Positions 47,726 to 59,030 of a stretch of DNA of 64,000 nt are shown piece by piece. Origin of the DNA: Dendrobium chrysotoxum (lineage: Eukaryota; Streptophyta; Magnoliopsida; Asparagales; Orchidaceae); contig CM034306.1 in assembly GCA_019925795.1 (NCBI GenBank), positions 51,888,758-51,952,757 on the forward strand, given 5' to 3'. The notes beneath the pieces are model-generated. The model made no database searches. It saw only the letters and a list, made by a program, of their open reading frames with translations, and was not told the origin of the DNA. Position 1 is the stretch's first letter. Each line of letters begins with the position of its first letter. The position numbers were made by a program, and so were the translations under genes.

Positions 47726-48234
47726 TTAATTACATCTCCTAAGAGAATACTCTTGATTAAAATAAAGACTAAATGATTTTGAAATTCATATAAATTTAAA
47801 CAAATACTTGGTTTACTTAGATTTCAACACACGGGACTTAGATTATAAATTCTGGAATTAAGTTTAGAAATTTAGAATTGAATTAAGAAAGGATGTATAT
47901 AGAGAAGGGTGTATACAATCTGGACTTATCACTTGCCTAGAATAAGCTGCCAATTAATAGTCCTAAGCATAATAATTATCATGTTAATAGTCCTAAGCAT
48001 AATAATTATTATTGTGGACCTCCGAAAGGAAAAACACCGCCGCCCCACGGGGGAAGACAGTATTGCCAATGGGAGGGCAGATTAGGTCATGCATACGATC
48101 AACTATTGAGGATAGCGGCTCTCGCCAGTGCACCCTAATGGGTAATAGTATATACGACCTGATCGAAACAATAAGTTTTTCCCACCCGATACATCAGCTC
48201 GAGTGGAGTTTATTTGAAAGTGGGATTCGATTTC

Positions 48235-48256
48235 CCACGGGCGCAAGCCCCCGTGG
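48235..48256 (+). other. R-family hairpin: CCACGGG...CCCGTGG
   Basis: Seven base pairs around CGCAAGCC, followed by TTAATT. Its 5' arm (CCAC) can pair instead with GTGGGA at 48220-48225, so two hairpins exclude each other here. Confidence 0.6.
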
Positions 48257-48741
48257 TTAATTACACTTCAAGCTGGGGCTGAGAAAACTCTCGATTAAGG
48301 ATTCTATATTATATTCTCAAATGGGATCGCCACATAAGAAAAAGACTAGGAAATCCTACTCAAAGAGAAAGACATGCTCAAACTAGCTTAGTCAACATAC
48401 ATGGCTCAGATCAGCATCCGGAGTGTTGTAACTCGGGCTCCCAAGATTATAATTTTGATGATAATAATTATTAATGGTTGCCTCGTTATTCCTCCTAATA
48501 TGTCTATTGTATTTCTGTTTGTGTGCTGACTAATATTTCAGGTACAACAGGCACCGTTCTTTGAAGACTCCGGGCTCAAGTTTGGGTAGAATAGGTTATG
48601 TTGAAAAAGTCTGTAATTTTTATTTATTTATTTTTAACTTCTTGAGTCAATCCCTGTATAGGTGTATGCTAGCCTGGTGACCGTGCACACACACACACAA
48701 GGGGAGAAAATTTAATGTAAAATATTTTAATTTTTCTATAC

Positions 48742-49212
48742 ATCGTACTGTACGATCTAGTTTTACAAAAATCAATTAAAATGTTTTATTTTTCTAGGAA
48801 AAAATATTTTTGAAAGATAACTAATCATACAGCACGAACACCATATCGTACTGGACGATCTGTTATAATTACAAACCCCCTCGCTCATTAAATTAGGAAA
48901 AAATTTGAATTTAAAAATTATTCTATTCATAATGTACGATCTTAATCATACTGTATGATGTTTAAAATATTGCCTAATTTAATCATGTAATTAGTCAATC
49001 AAATTTGCGTAATTTTGATATTTGGATCATACTGTACGAACTGGATCGTACTGTACGATGAACAGAGACAATTTTGGTCATCCCAGGATTCGTCCTGGAT
49101 GAACTGCACTTCGATTGCACTAATCATACTGTACGATACTACGATCATACAGTATTAACAGGTTAAATTCTGCACATCGTACTGGACGATCCTGTGATCA
49201 TACTGTATGATC
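48742..49212 (+). repeat. Palindrome array in copia-2 5' LTR
   Basis: About ten copies of a 15-bp palindrome, best form ATCGTACTGTACGAT (48742-48756, 49045-49059), with ATCATACTGTATGAT and ATCGTACTGGACGAT variants. Same half-site ATCGT/ACGAT as copia-1, different centre. Repeated at 51947-52417 in the 3' LTR. Confidence 0.82.
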
Positions 49213-49254
49213 TTTGATGGCTGAATTAGATTTTTAGGATTTTTTGAAGCCCTC

Positions 49255-49262
49255 TATTTAAG
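49255..49262 (+). promoter_or_regulatory. TATA-like box of copia-2 5' LTR
   Basis: TATTTAAG, exactly 42 bp after the last palindrome, the same spacing as in copia-1. The 3' LTR copy is 52460-52467. Confidence 0.55.
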
Positions 49263-50067
49263 CTTTCTCATAAGACTTTATATGGGTCTTTTGGGCATTC
49301 ATTGAGTTATTTTCTTCTAAAGAAAGCTTGAAGAGAGAGCTTTGGGCTAGGTAGAGAAAGGGTGGAGTTTGTAAGAGAGGGAAAAGATCCTTGTGGGCTT
49401 CAAGGGAGTGTGAGAGGGGGTTTTCACATGGTTGCTCTGGCGAACTTGCACCTAAGTTCCTCTAAGAGTCAAGGTTTGTCTTGAGGGAAGCTTTGGGAAG
49501 AAGAAGACATCTTTAGTGTCAAAAGACCCGACTACTCTGTCGCACCGGGGAAGATGAAAGTGATTCCAGGTTCTCTGCCTCACAAGGAGGGTGAAAAGAA
49601 GATTAGGTCCTTTGCCTCACCAGGAGGGTGAAAAGAAGTCAAGGTTCTTTGCCTGTGAAAGGAGTACGGTCCTCTGTTGCATCGGGTTGGTGGAAGAGAG
49701 TTTGTAAGGGCTTCTTTACCTAGCTGTGGGTGCTAAAGGAGAGACACTATAGTGATAGTGTAATACTCAGAGAGGAGGACTCCGGGGAGTGGACGTAGGT
49801 CATGGTTTGACCGAACCACTATAAATCTGGTGTGTTCATTCTGAATTTTTACTTTCACACTTTATTTTCATGCATTTTATTTTTTGTGATAACTGCTTGG
49901 TGAAAATATGAGATCAATATTTTTGTTGTGATAATTAGAATATAATCACCATCTTTGTAATTATTTATAAATCATTAGCTTCCACATTTAATGAGTTTAA
50001 TCATCCAATTAGAAATTTGAAAAATCTTTTGAATATTAAAACTCTTAGCGCATATCGATCTTTCAAG

Positions 50068-50078
50068 TGGTATCAGAG
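50068..50078 (+). other. Copia-2 primer binding site (tRNA-iMet)
   Basis: TGGTATCAGAG, two bases after the 5' LTR. Confidence 0.88.
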
Positions 50079-50115
50079 TGGATCTCAAAATAGTGTTTTA
50101 AAAAACTAGAGGAAA

Positions 50116-51213
50116 ATGATCAATAACACATTTTGAAAATAGAAATATTATAGAAGGTTATTCAATAACTCATCCGCCACTTTTTGAAAATATTCCTTTT
50201 AATTTTTATAAAATTCACATGTTTGTATTTTTACAATCCTTTGATTTTAGGATGTGGCATATGATTGAGTCTGGATATTCTGTACTGTAACATATTATTA
50301 ATGGTGTAAAAATTGATATTCTATTTACTGAATGGAGTAGAGAAGAAAAAACTTATGCTCAATTGAATGCTAAATCCTTGAGCTGCTTTTTCTGTGCTTT
50401 AACTTCTAAAGATTATATAATTATTTCTAATTATATCACTGGCAAAAAAGTTTGGGATAAACTATGCATACATATGAAGGTAGTAGTGAAGTCAAACAAT
50501 ATAGATTAAATGTATTATTGCATGACTATGAACTTTTTTGCATGAAACCTTATGAGACTATCTTAGACATGTATACTAGGTTTACTCAGATTGTAACATC
50601 ATTGCTTGCTTTAGGTAGAGAACTTTCAAACCTAGAAAAGGTCAACAAAATTGTACGTTGTCTACCTGATAAATTTGATGCCAAAGGGACTGCTATATGT
50701 GAATCAAAAGACTTGAATACTTATTTTATTGATAATCTGATCGGCTCACTCATTGTCTATAAGCAAAGTGTGAGTTAAAGGCTTTTAGATGCAGGTGATG
50801 AAAATGTTATAATACTAAAAGCAGAAGACACATGTAAAGATGGCTTAGAAAGTGATGAGAATGAGAAAATGGCATTAATAACAAGCCAATTCAAAAGTCT
50901 GCTGAAGCACAAGCATAAGCATGAACAAAAGTGGAGCAAAGGTAAAAATAAAAAATATGATAAGCTTATTTCTAACATAATTAGTTTTGGGTGTAAGAAA
51001 CCTGGACATTTTAAAAATGAATGTCCTAATCTTAAGAAACATCTTGTAAAGAAAAAGAGTGAGGATAAACCAATTACAATGAGGGGAAATTGAAAGAGGC
51101 AAAAGATCTCTTGGGCAGATTTAACTTCTGAATCATCAGAACAGGAGTAAGATGATGAGGTAACAAACTTATGCTAAATCATCAAGGATTTGATTGGTAA
51201 TTCTGATCAGGTA
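50116..51213 (+). pseudogene. Copia-2 gag pseudogene
   Basis: The same Gag family as copia-1. Blocks: EGYSITHPPLFENIPFNF, TYAQLNAKSLSCFFCALTSK, then after a one-base loss near 50470 LHDYELFCMKPYETILDMYT and NKIVRCLPDKFDAKGT. A zinc knuckle survives with its first Cys lost: G-C-K-K-P-G-H-F-K-N-E-C near 50990-51025. Similarity ends at the acidic stretch (near 51213) that in copia-1 lies just before the second half of Gag. Everything downstream is missing. Confidence 0.8.
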
Positions 51214-51630
51214 TAAGTATGTTGATGTTTGTTTGTGTGTCTTGTCTATATATTTTGTGTGTTTGTTTATCTATTTTGTCTGTTTAATTTTTATTATGTT
51301 TTTAAGCATGACTTCACATTTTAGTTTTTTTTTTGTATGTTATTATTTTCTTTTGCATGATTTCATGTTGCATTGCATCTCTTCTTTTTGATAATGTCAA
51401 AGGGGGAGAATGTATTGTGATTGGTTGCATTTGTGGTTTAATTTTAAAAAATTTTCTGTTATTTAATTTTTAAAATTTCATTTTATTAAGATTTTAAATA
51501 TTTATTTGTTTAAAAAAATGCCTACCCCTAATTTTTAATATAATTCTCTTAGTGAGGGGGAGATTAGGAGAAAATATTCTTCGTTTGTAATTCAACCACT
51601 AATATTTGCCATCATCAAAAAGGGGGAGAT
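51214..51630 (+). other. Copia-2 3' untranslated stretch and polypurine tract
   Basis: T-rich sequence without coding similarity, containing AGTGAGGGGGAGATTAGGAG and ending in the PPT AAAAAGGGGGAGAT (51617-51630) next to the 3' LTR. The preceding CATCATC word is shared with copia-1 at the same place. Confidence 0.7.
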
Positions 51631-53255
51631 TATTGCAACTCGGGCTCCCGAGATTATAATTTTGATGATAATAATTATTAATGGTTGCCTCGTTATTTCT
51701 CCTAATATGTGTATTGTATTTCTGTTTGTGTGCTGACTAACATTTCAGGTACAACATGCACCATTCTTTGAAGACTCAGGGCTTAAGTTTAGGTAGAATA
51801 GGTTATATTAAAAAAGTTTGTAATTTTTATTTATTTATTTTTAACTTCTTGAGTCAAGTCCTGTATGGGTGTATGCTAGCCTGGTGACTGTGCACACACA
51901 CATAAGGTGAGAAAATTTAATGTAAAATATTTTAATTTTTCTGTACATCGTACTGTACGATCTGGTTTTATAAAAATTAATTAAAATGTTTTATTTTTCT
52001 AAAAAAGAATATTTTTGAAAGATAACTAATCATATAGTACGAACACCATATCGTACTGGACGATCTATTATAATTACAAACCCCGTCGCTCATTAAATTA
52101 GGCAAAATTTTAAATTTAAAAATTATTCTATTCATACTGTACGATCTTAATCGTACTATACGCTGTTTAAAACATTGCCTAATTTAATCCTGTGATTAGT
52201 CAATCAAATTTGCATAATTTTGATATTTGGATCATACTGTATGAACTGGATCATACTGTACGATGAACAGAGACGATTTTGGTCATCTCAGGATTCATCA
52301 TGGATGAACCGCACCTCGATTGAACTAATCATACTGTACGATACTGCGATCATACAGTACTAACAGGTCAAATTCTGCACATCGTACTGGACGATCCTGT
52401 GATCATACTATACGATCTTTGATGGCTGAATTAGATTTTTAGGATTTTTTGAAGCCCTCTATTTAAGCTTTCTCATAAGACTTTGTATGGGTCTTTTGGG
52501 CATTCATTGAGTTATTTTCTTCCAAAGAAAGCTTGAAGAGAGAGCTTTGGGCTAGGGAGAGAAAGGGTTGAGTTTGTAAGAGAGGGAGAAGATCCTTATG
52601 GGCTTTAAAGGAGTGTGAGAGGGGGTTTTCACACTGTTGCTCCGACGAACTTGCACTTGAGTTCCTCTAAGAGTCAAGGTTTATCTTGAGGGAAGCTTTG
52701 GGAAGAAGAAGACCTCTTTGGTGTCAAAATACCCAGCTACTCCGCTACACCGGGGGAAGGTGAAAGTGATTCCAGGTCCTCTGCCTCACCAGAAGGGTGA
52801 AAAGGCCTCACTAGGAGGGTGAAAAGAAATCAAGGTTCTCTACCTGTGAAAGGAGTACGGTCCTTTGCCGCACCGGGTTGGTGGAAGAGAGTTTGTAAGG
52901 GCTTCTCCACCTAATTGTGGGGGCTAAAGGAGAGACACTATAGTGATAGTGCAATACTCGGAGAGGAGGACTCCGGGGAGTGGACATAGGTCATGGTTTG
53001 ACCTAACCACTATAAATCTGGTGTGTTCATTTTGATTTTTACTTTCGCACTTTATTTTCATGCACTTTATTTTCTGTGATAACTGCTTGGTGAAAATCTG
53101 AGATCAATATTTTAGTTATGATAATTAGAATATAATCACCATCTTTATAATTATTTACAAATCATTAGCTTCTGCATTTAATGAGTTAAATCATCCGATT
53201 AGAAATCTGAAAAATCTTTTGAATATTTAAACACTTAGCGCATATTGATCTTTCA
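51631..53255 (+). repeat. Copia-2 3' LTR
   Basis: 1625 bp, TATTGCAACTCGGG (the terminal TG mutated to TA) to TGATCTTTCA. Array 51947-52417; TATTTAAG 52460-52467. Confidence 0.9.
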
Positions 53256-54400
53256 CAGAGGGACTAAGGTAGTGAGAGGAAACTGGAGAAAAGAAATTAT
53301 GCACTCGAGGCATATAGAAGAGAAGGATGGAGGTGGCGTCATCCATGTGATGCAGATAGGTAGGATTTACAGCTTCTGAAGGATAGAAGACTTACCCACC
53401 GATGAGGCATACTACGAGACACCGATAGTAGTAACTTTGAACCCTAGATCTAGAGTGGGTTTAGCATTCTACGCAACACTAGAACCCGTGTCCTAACTAA
53501 TACAATGCAAAAAAACTTGGACTTACCCCGGCCTAGATTGAGGAGCCAGCTAACCACCTAATCAATTCAAAACCATGAGTCCAGTCATTATGAAAGATGG
53601 GTAGGTAGTTTGGTTCTTAAAAGTAGGGCCGACATCTAGAGAGTTTCCTAATTGGCCCTGGACTTATATAGGGTGAATGCTTCTAGAACTAATGCAATTA
53701 AAATTTTAATTTAGTTAGTTTCTAATACAATGCATGCTAGTTCAGGTATCAAAATAAAGTATGCATAGAATTTTAAAAAGGGCCTATAAAATATTTTTTT
53801 TAGAAAAGACTAGACTTCCCCAGATCCAGCACCTCATCCTCATAGGTCGGATTATTTGGACTCTACCCGTAGGCGGGGAAGTGTCTTATAACAAGGAGGG
53901 AGAGAAATGCAATAATATGCATGCGACCTCGGATGATTCCGGCCATTCCCTATGTCATTAAGTTCTTATGTTATTTAATTCTTAAAATTTTAAATATTAG
54001 TTATGAGTAGAAAATATATTTTTTGGTCCTTAAAGAGCCTAGCGATCGAATCCAGGCTAAAACAAAAGCGGCATGTAAAAGGCTAAGAAACTAAGTAAAA
54101 ATAAGCCAACATATACGCAATCAACATCAAATCAAATACATTAAATAATCAAATTAATTAGATAAATGTCCATAAGTTAACTGCCCTTTATTATAAACCA
54201 GGGTCCACAGAAAGGTAAAGTGGTCGGGCACCACTGCCAACAACCCGGATTTCTAATCCTAGAACAGACACAAGTAACTTTGAGTGGGATGCTCTTTATC
54301 TTCAAATTCTTGATCTTCTCTTCCTTGGGCTTCTTGATCTTCTTCTCTTTGAGCTCCTTGGATTGGTTGTAGCTAGGTACCTAGGATGGAAAAGAAAACT

Positions 54401-54416
54401 CTCCCCCAAAGGGGAG
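54401..54416 (+). other. R-family hairpin CTCCCC-CAAA-GGGGAG (copy 3)
   Basis: Six perfect base pairs. Copy 2 has CTTCCCC-TGAA-GGGGAGG at 21178-21195 (one G-T pair), and copy 1 has the 12-bp palindrome CCCTTTAAAGGG at 18511-18522 in the same context. Confidence 0.55.
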
Positions 54417-57157
54417 GTTATTCTTTCCACCTTGGGTAGTAGAATGACCCAAATTTGGATTTCCAAATAGAAAAGGACTATTCTTATAATGGGTATCCTT
54501 TTCTCTTTGGGAATCCAACCTTTGGATCCATGTATCCCCACTCAAAGTACACTTTCACAACTCTATACCATATTACAAAAGATTTACATTAATGAAAGCA
54601 AGAAAATCTTGACTCTCCTACAGGGTTATCCTTATAAAAGTCATCCCAAGCAGTTAATATCACATCCCAAGCAGTTATAAATACATGTAAAGAAAACATT
54701 CATGCCAGTCAAATTAGGCCATGCTCTTTTTAATTGTTTGAGGGCTAAGCATCTGGAGCACTTGTACTAGTTAAATTTATAATTTATTTTAGCCCTCATT
54801 TATTCTAGGGGGTTAAGCGGCTGAAGCACCTATAGCAAGCATTTATATAAATATTATTTTAGCCCCCATTTTTATCAGTGCTGCATGAGCATGTCCACCT
54901 ACATAAGACATAGTTAGTATCAAGAAATGATCCTAACCTATGGGTAATCTATCACCCATCACATTAATCCATAGAGTGCAATAAAAGTAAACAAACACAT
55001 CATCAATGTTTTAATCACAGCTTGTAATAAAAACCTGAAAAACTCGACACACGAAAGTAAAGTAAACACCAGCCTAGCCTAATGCTAAAAGTGGTGCCCT
55101 AGCAAACCATCTAAGTGTGTGTAAAAGGCTGTGTAGCAGAGGTAGATCCTAAGCTAGGTAATTAGTTAAAGTTATCTAGAGTTCAAGTTTGTTAAAGGGT
55201 TAGGGGAAAGGTTTAGGTTTGAGTTTAAATATTAATGTATTAAGGATTAAATTGGAAATATTTTAATGATTAGGTGATTACTACCTTTGTTTCACACTGA
55301 GGCCATGAAGTTTATTTCACCTTCCTTGGGGCTAAGTTAATAATCTCGTAGGCCTCGGTTACCCAGTAGTAACCGGGGTTGATTAAGTTAATTTAGTTAG
55401 TTAGAAATTAAGAGGTATGATATTAATTGATTCATTATAGGGTTAATATATTAACTTACAGCTTAGGGTAATATCTTATAAATTTTGAGTCGAGTCAATG
55501 AGTTTTTAAAAGGTCCGGGGTCACCCTATATGCTAGATCAAAGGGGTCCAAAATTGACTTTTTGATTAAAGATGGTTTGTAAATATTTAGAATTTTTATA
55601 AAATAATAGACCTTAACCTGATCAGTTAGACTATAAGAATGATCAATTTGGATTTTTCTACATTAAGTTATGAATTTTTAAAGTTTTGACCCAATTTTGA
55701 CTTAAGTTTGACCGGATTGTTGAATTTTTTATTTAAGTTTATTTCTGGAATCCTAATATTTTTGATAAATTCTAGGTTTTACCATGAGTTGAATGCCTTT
55801 GTGTTTGCCCAATTTGGAATTTTTTAGAATTAATTATAAAATTTTAAAGTTTGGGTTATTTAATGAATTATCGAAATCATTTAATTAAAGGCTCTTTTAG
55901 GGATTTTGATCCAAATCAGTTCCAAACTACTTGAAATCACCCCCAATGGCCAGAAATAACCTAAAGAAGTGTTCCCAAGTGTCTGAGAAAAATTTAGATT
56001 TTTTTTAATAATTTTTAATTATTTAATTTAATTAAAATATAATTTTTAATCAAAATTAAATTAAAGTTTAGATTGAAGTCTAACAAAGGGGATTTTAATT
56101 TTTTGAGATTAAGGACTAAATTCTGAAGAGTTTGATATATTATGGATAATTTGCTGATTTAATATGAATTCATTAGAATTTTCTGAAGTTAATTGGTCCT
56201 ATTTAAGGGGGAAATTAGGGTTTGTTAATTAAAGGTTTTAAAGAGCTCTAAAAGTTCTCAAAAAATTCTAGGAGATTTATGATGTCCCTAAGTTTACATG
56301 TTTCAGGTTTCAAGTCATTTGCAGGTATGCCCTTACCCCTAGAATTTCTCTAAGTCTGCTAGACGGGTCCTTTATTATTGTCCTCAGGGTGTCACTACGT
56401 TGTATAGGTTTGAATCGAGCATTTAAGACTAACCCTTGGGGTAACATAAGGGAATGCAAAAAATAAGAGCACACCATGTCCTTAGGTCTAGGAGAGCCTA
56501 AGCTAAGTGCTTGTGTACATTCTACACATGCAAAGACTACGAAACACTAAGTAAAACAGGATTATTGAAGTGATTAGTGAATGATTGGAACTCAACCATC
56601 CACTAATCCTTCCCACATGAAGGATGTTCATATACCTAGCCTATGTTTAAAATTTTAAGGAAGTGGATCTCTCATAATTAGAGGATATAAATAATATTTA
56701 ATTTTAAAATAATTTTAAAAATATATTATACTAGAATATATGATTGTATGAGTTTAAAAGTAAGATAGTTTGAAAATAGCTCAATGCATAGGCATGAGAG
56801 ATCCACTAGTCACCCACAGTGAGGTTTCAAAATAGTTAGTATTAAAAAAATAATTATTAGTTTTAAAATAATTAAATAATAGTTAAATAACTAAGTAATT
56901 AAGTAATACATAAATAATCTAGAAAAGATAAATTTGGATCCAAAAAATAGTTTCAAATTAAAGTTCATATTTTTCTAAAAAGAATGAGTATTGTATGTCA
57001 AAATCCGATTTAAAACGAGCAAGTTATGAATTTTTGAAGTTAAATGGGTTTAAAAGTAATTTTTAAGTAATTTAAAATAATTAATATTTAAAAATAATTA
57101 ATAAATTAAAAAAGAATAAGTTAATTATGAAAGTTTCTGGATTTCAAAATAAATAAG

Positions 57158-57451
57158 TAATAAATAATGATAATGTAATAATAATAATAATAATAAAAGT
57201 AATAATAATAATAATATAATAATAAAATTAATAATAATAATAGTAATAATAATAATTTTAAAATAATAATAGTAATAATAAGTAATGAAAATAATAATGA
57301 CAAAATAATAATAATAATAGTAATAATAATAAATAAATAATAATAAAATAATAATAAAATAATAAAAATGATAATTATAATACACTAATTAAAATAATAA
57401 TAATAATAGTATTTAAAATAGCTTTTAAATAAAAATAATGCAACTAATGCA

Positions 57452-57494
<43 letters not shown>

Positions 57495-57675
57495 TAATAA
57501 TAAAGAAAATAATAAAAAGAAAAGATTTTTTTTAATATAATAATAATAGTAATAATAATAATAATAAGAATAATAAATAAAATTAAAATAATTTAAATAG
57601 TTTTAAAATAATTAAAATGATTATAATTTTAGAAATAATGAAAATAATAATTAAAAAGTAAAAATAATAATTATA

Positions 57676-57722
<47 letters not shown>

Positions 57723-57775
57723 TAATAATGCAATAATATTTATAATATAATAAAAATAATAATAATCATAATTTT
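57158..57775. repeat. TAA/AAT-rich low-complexity tract in R copy 3
   Basis: About 600 bp dominated by TAA trinucleotides with interruptions, including a pure run near 57450-57490. Long Tyr/Leu/Ile open frames on the minus strand here are a by-product of the repeat. Confidence 0.9.
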
Positions 57776-58963
57776 AAATTAATTAATGTAATTTTTTGAA
57801 TTAAAATAAAAAAAGTATTTAAAAAAATAATTATAAAATCAATTAAAAGAAAAGGCGGCGGCGGCGCGGTGGCCGTCAGACAGGTGGTAAGGTGGGATTG
57901 GCCGGCTCAAAATGCGGATGCTTTTTCCCATCATTGGCAATGATTGCACGACAGCGCAATCATTTCCCATGATTGGGTGACGGTGCGGCGGCTGATTTAA
58001 CCCAGTCAGCAACGTGCTGCGCCGTCTGATCCTCTGCGATTGAAATCGATGGCTGGATCGTGCCGAACGGGCTGCGGGACCACGGGATCGACCGCGCAGC
58101 TAGATCAGGACCTTAGAGCAGCAAAATCCATGCCCTTGATCGGAGGATCAACGGCTAGGATTTCACACAGTTCAACGGGACCAAACCGAAACCCTAGAAT
58201 CATTTTTTGCCCCGTTCTTGTGAACGGCTCGATGGATTGTCATGAAATTTTAAACCTAAGCCCTACACATGAATAGAAATCGTGTAGATACCTTGGAACT
58301 TTATAAAATGTAATAAATCTAAAGCTATTTATCCCTAAGTGTTTGACCTATTGTAAGGGTTTTTTGAGAGATCTCATCGTGGGATTAGGGAAATTTTGAA
58401 ATCTCTAGACTTGTAGACTGTCCTCGTACAGGTTCCTAGTTGAGGTCGAGCCTTGGGATGCCTTGGATCGCCTTGTAGGAAGTTAGGATATTTTGAAGCT
58501 TTGGGTCGCCGGAGACTCGCCGGTGGCGGCTTGGAACGATCATATTAGGCTTGGGAATTATCGAGAGGGATTGTGGGAGCTCTCTCATGAAATTTCAAGC
58601 CTTGAGGAGGTCTAGAGTGGGAGAACTTAAAAAAAGATCCCTCAAACACCCTAATTTCTCCCATTTATAGCCTTAGGGTTATCATCAACGGCCATGATCG
58701 TCTCTAGGGTTTGATTAGGAGGGAAAGGGGCTCAATTAGCCATGGTTTTTGAATTAAAATGGATTAGGAATGAATTAAATGCATTAAAAGGCTCTTAATG
58801 GTTCAAATTAACCTGTTTAGGACTCGGGTTGACCACGTCAATGGTTGACTTGGTCAACCTAGTCAAATGGGTCCAAGTGGGTGAGAATTGGGCTTGGGAA
58901 GCTTAGGAAGGTTTCAGGATTTGAATTAGACCCATTAGGGCTCTAATGGGTCAACCTGGGTTG

Positions 58964-58979
58964 ACCTGGTTAACCAGGT
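58964..58979. other. Perfect 16-bp palindrome in the R tail
   Basis: ACCTGGTTAACCAGGT, flanked by TTG and TGACCC and lying in the TTGACC-rich end of R copy 3. An 8-bp inverted repeat CCCATTAG-GGCT-CTAATGGG lies at 58931-58950. Confidence 0.7.
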
Positions 58980-59030
58980 TGACCCAGAGCCTGGGTCTGG
59001 GGTGAAAATAAGGTCAACAATCGTATGTAT

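Larger units (their letters stand above)
48424..50065 (+). repeat. Copia-2 5' LTR
   Basis: 1642 bp, TGTTGTAACTCGGG to CGATCTTTCA. Palindrome array 48742-49212; TATA-like TATTTAAG 49255-49262. Confidence 0.9.
48424..53255 (+). mobile_element. Non-autonomous copia element with gag only (copia-2)
   Basis: 4.8-kb element with LTRs of 1642 and 1625 bp, PBS, gag and PPT, but only about 1.56 kb between the LTRs and no protease, integrase, RT or RNase H. Target duplication CGGAG (48419-48423) and CAGAG (53256-53260), one transition apart. It is inserted in R copy 3. LTR layout and Gag resemble copia-1 but at family distance. By eye the LTRs differ at roughly 20 of the first 300 positions, so it looks somewhat older than copia-1. 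The structure fits the TR-GAG class; alternatively it is an internal deletion. Confidence 0.88.
47693..59030 (+). repeat. Family R copy 3, split by copia-2
   Basis: Left part 47693-48423 and right part 53256-59030. Landmarks match copy 2: hairpins at 47704-47725 and 48235-48256, block at 53450-53900 (GGGGAGCCAGCTAACCACCT), hairpins at 54219-54235 and 54401-54416, block at 55060-55370, GC-rich block at 57850-58200, and TTGACC palindromes at 58800-58990. The left part may contain two R heads, as two of the terminal hairpins occur 530 bp apart. No genes. Confidence 0.6.

Noticed and set aside
57121..57385. Tyr/Leu/Ile-rich minus-strand proteins
   Set aside because: Translation of a TAA/TTA microsatellite.
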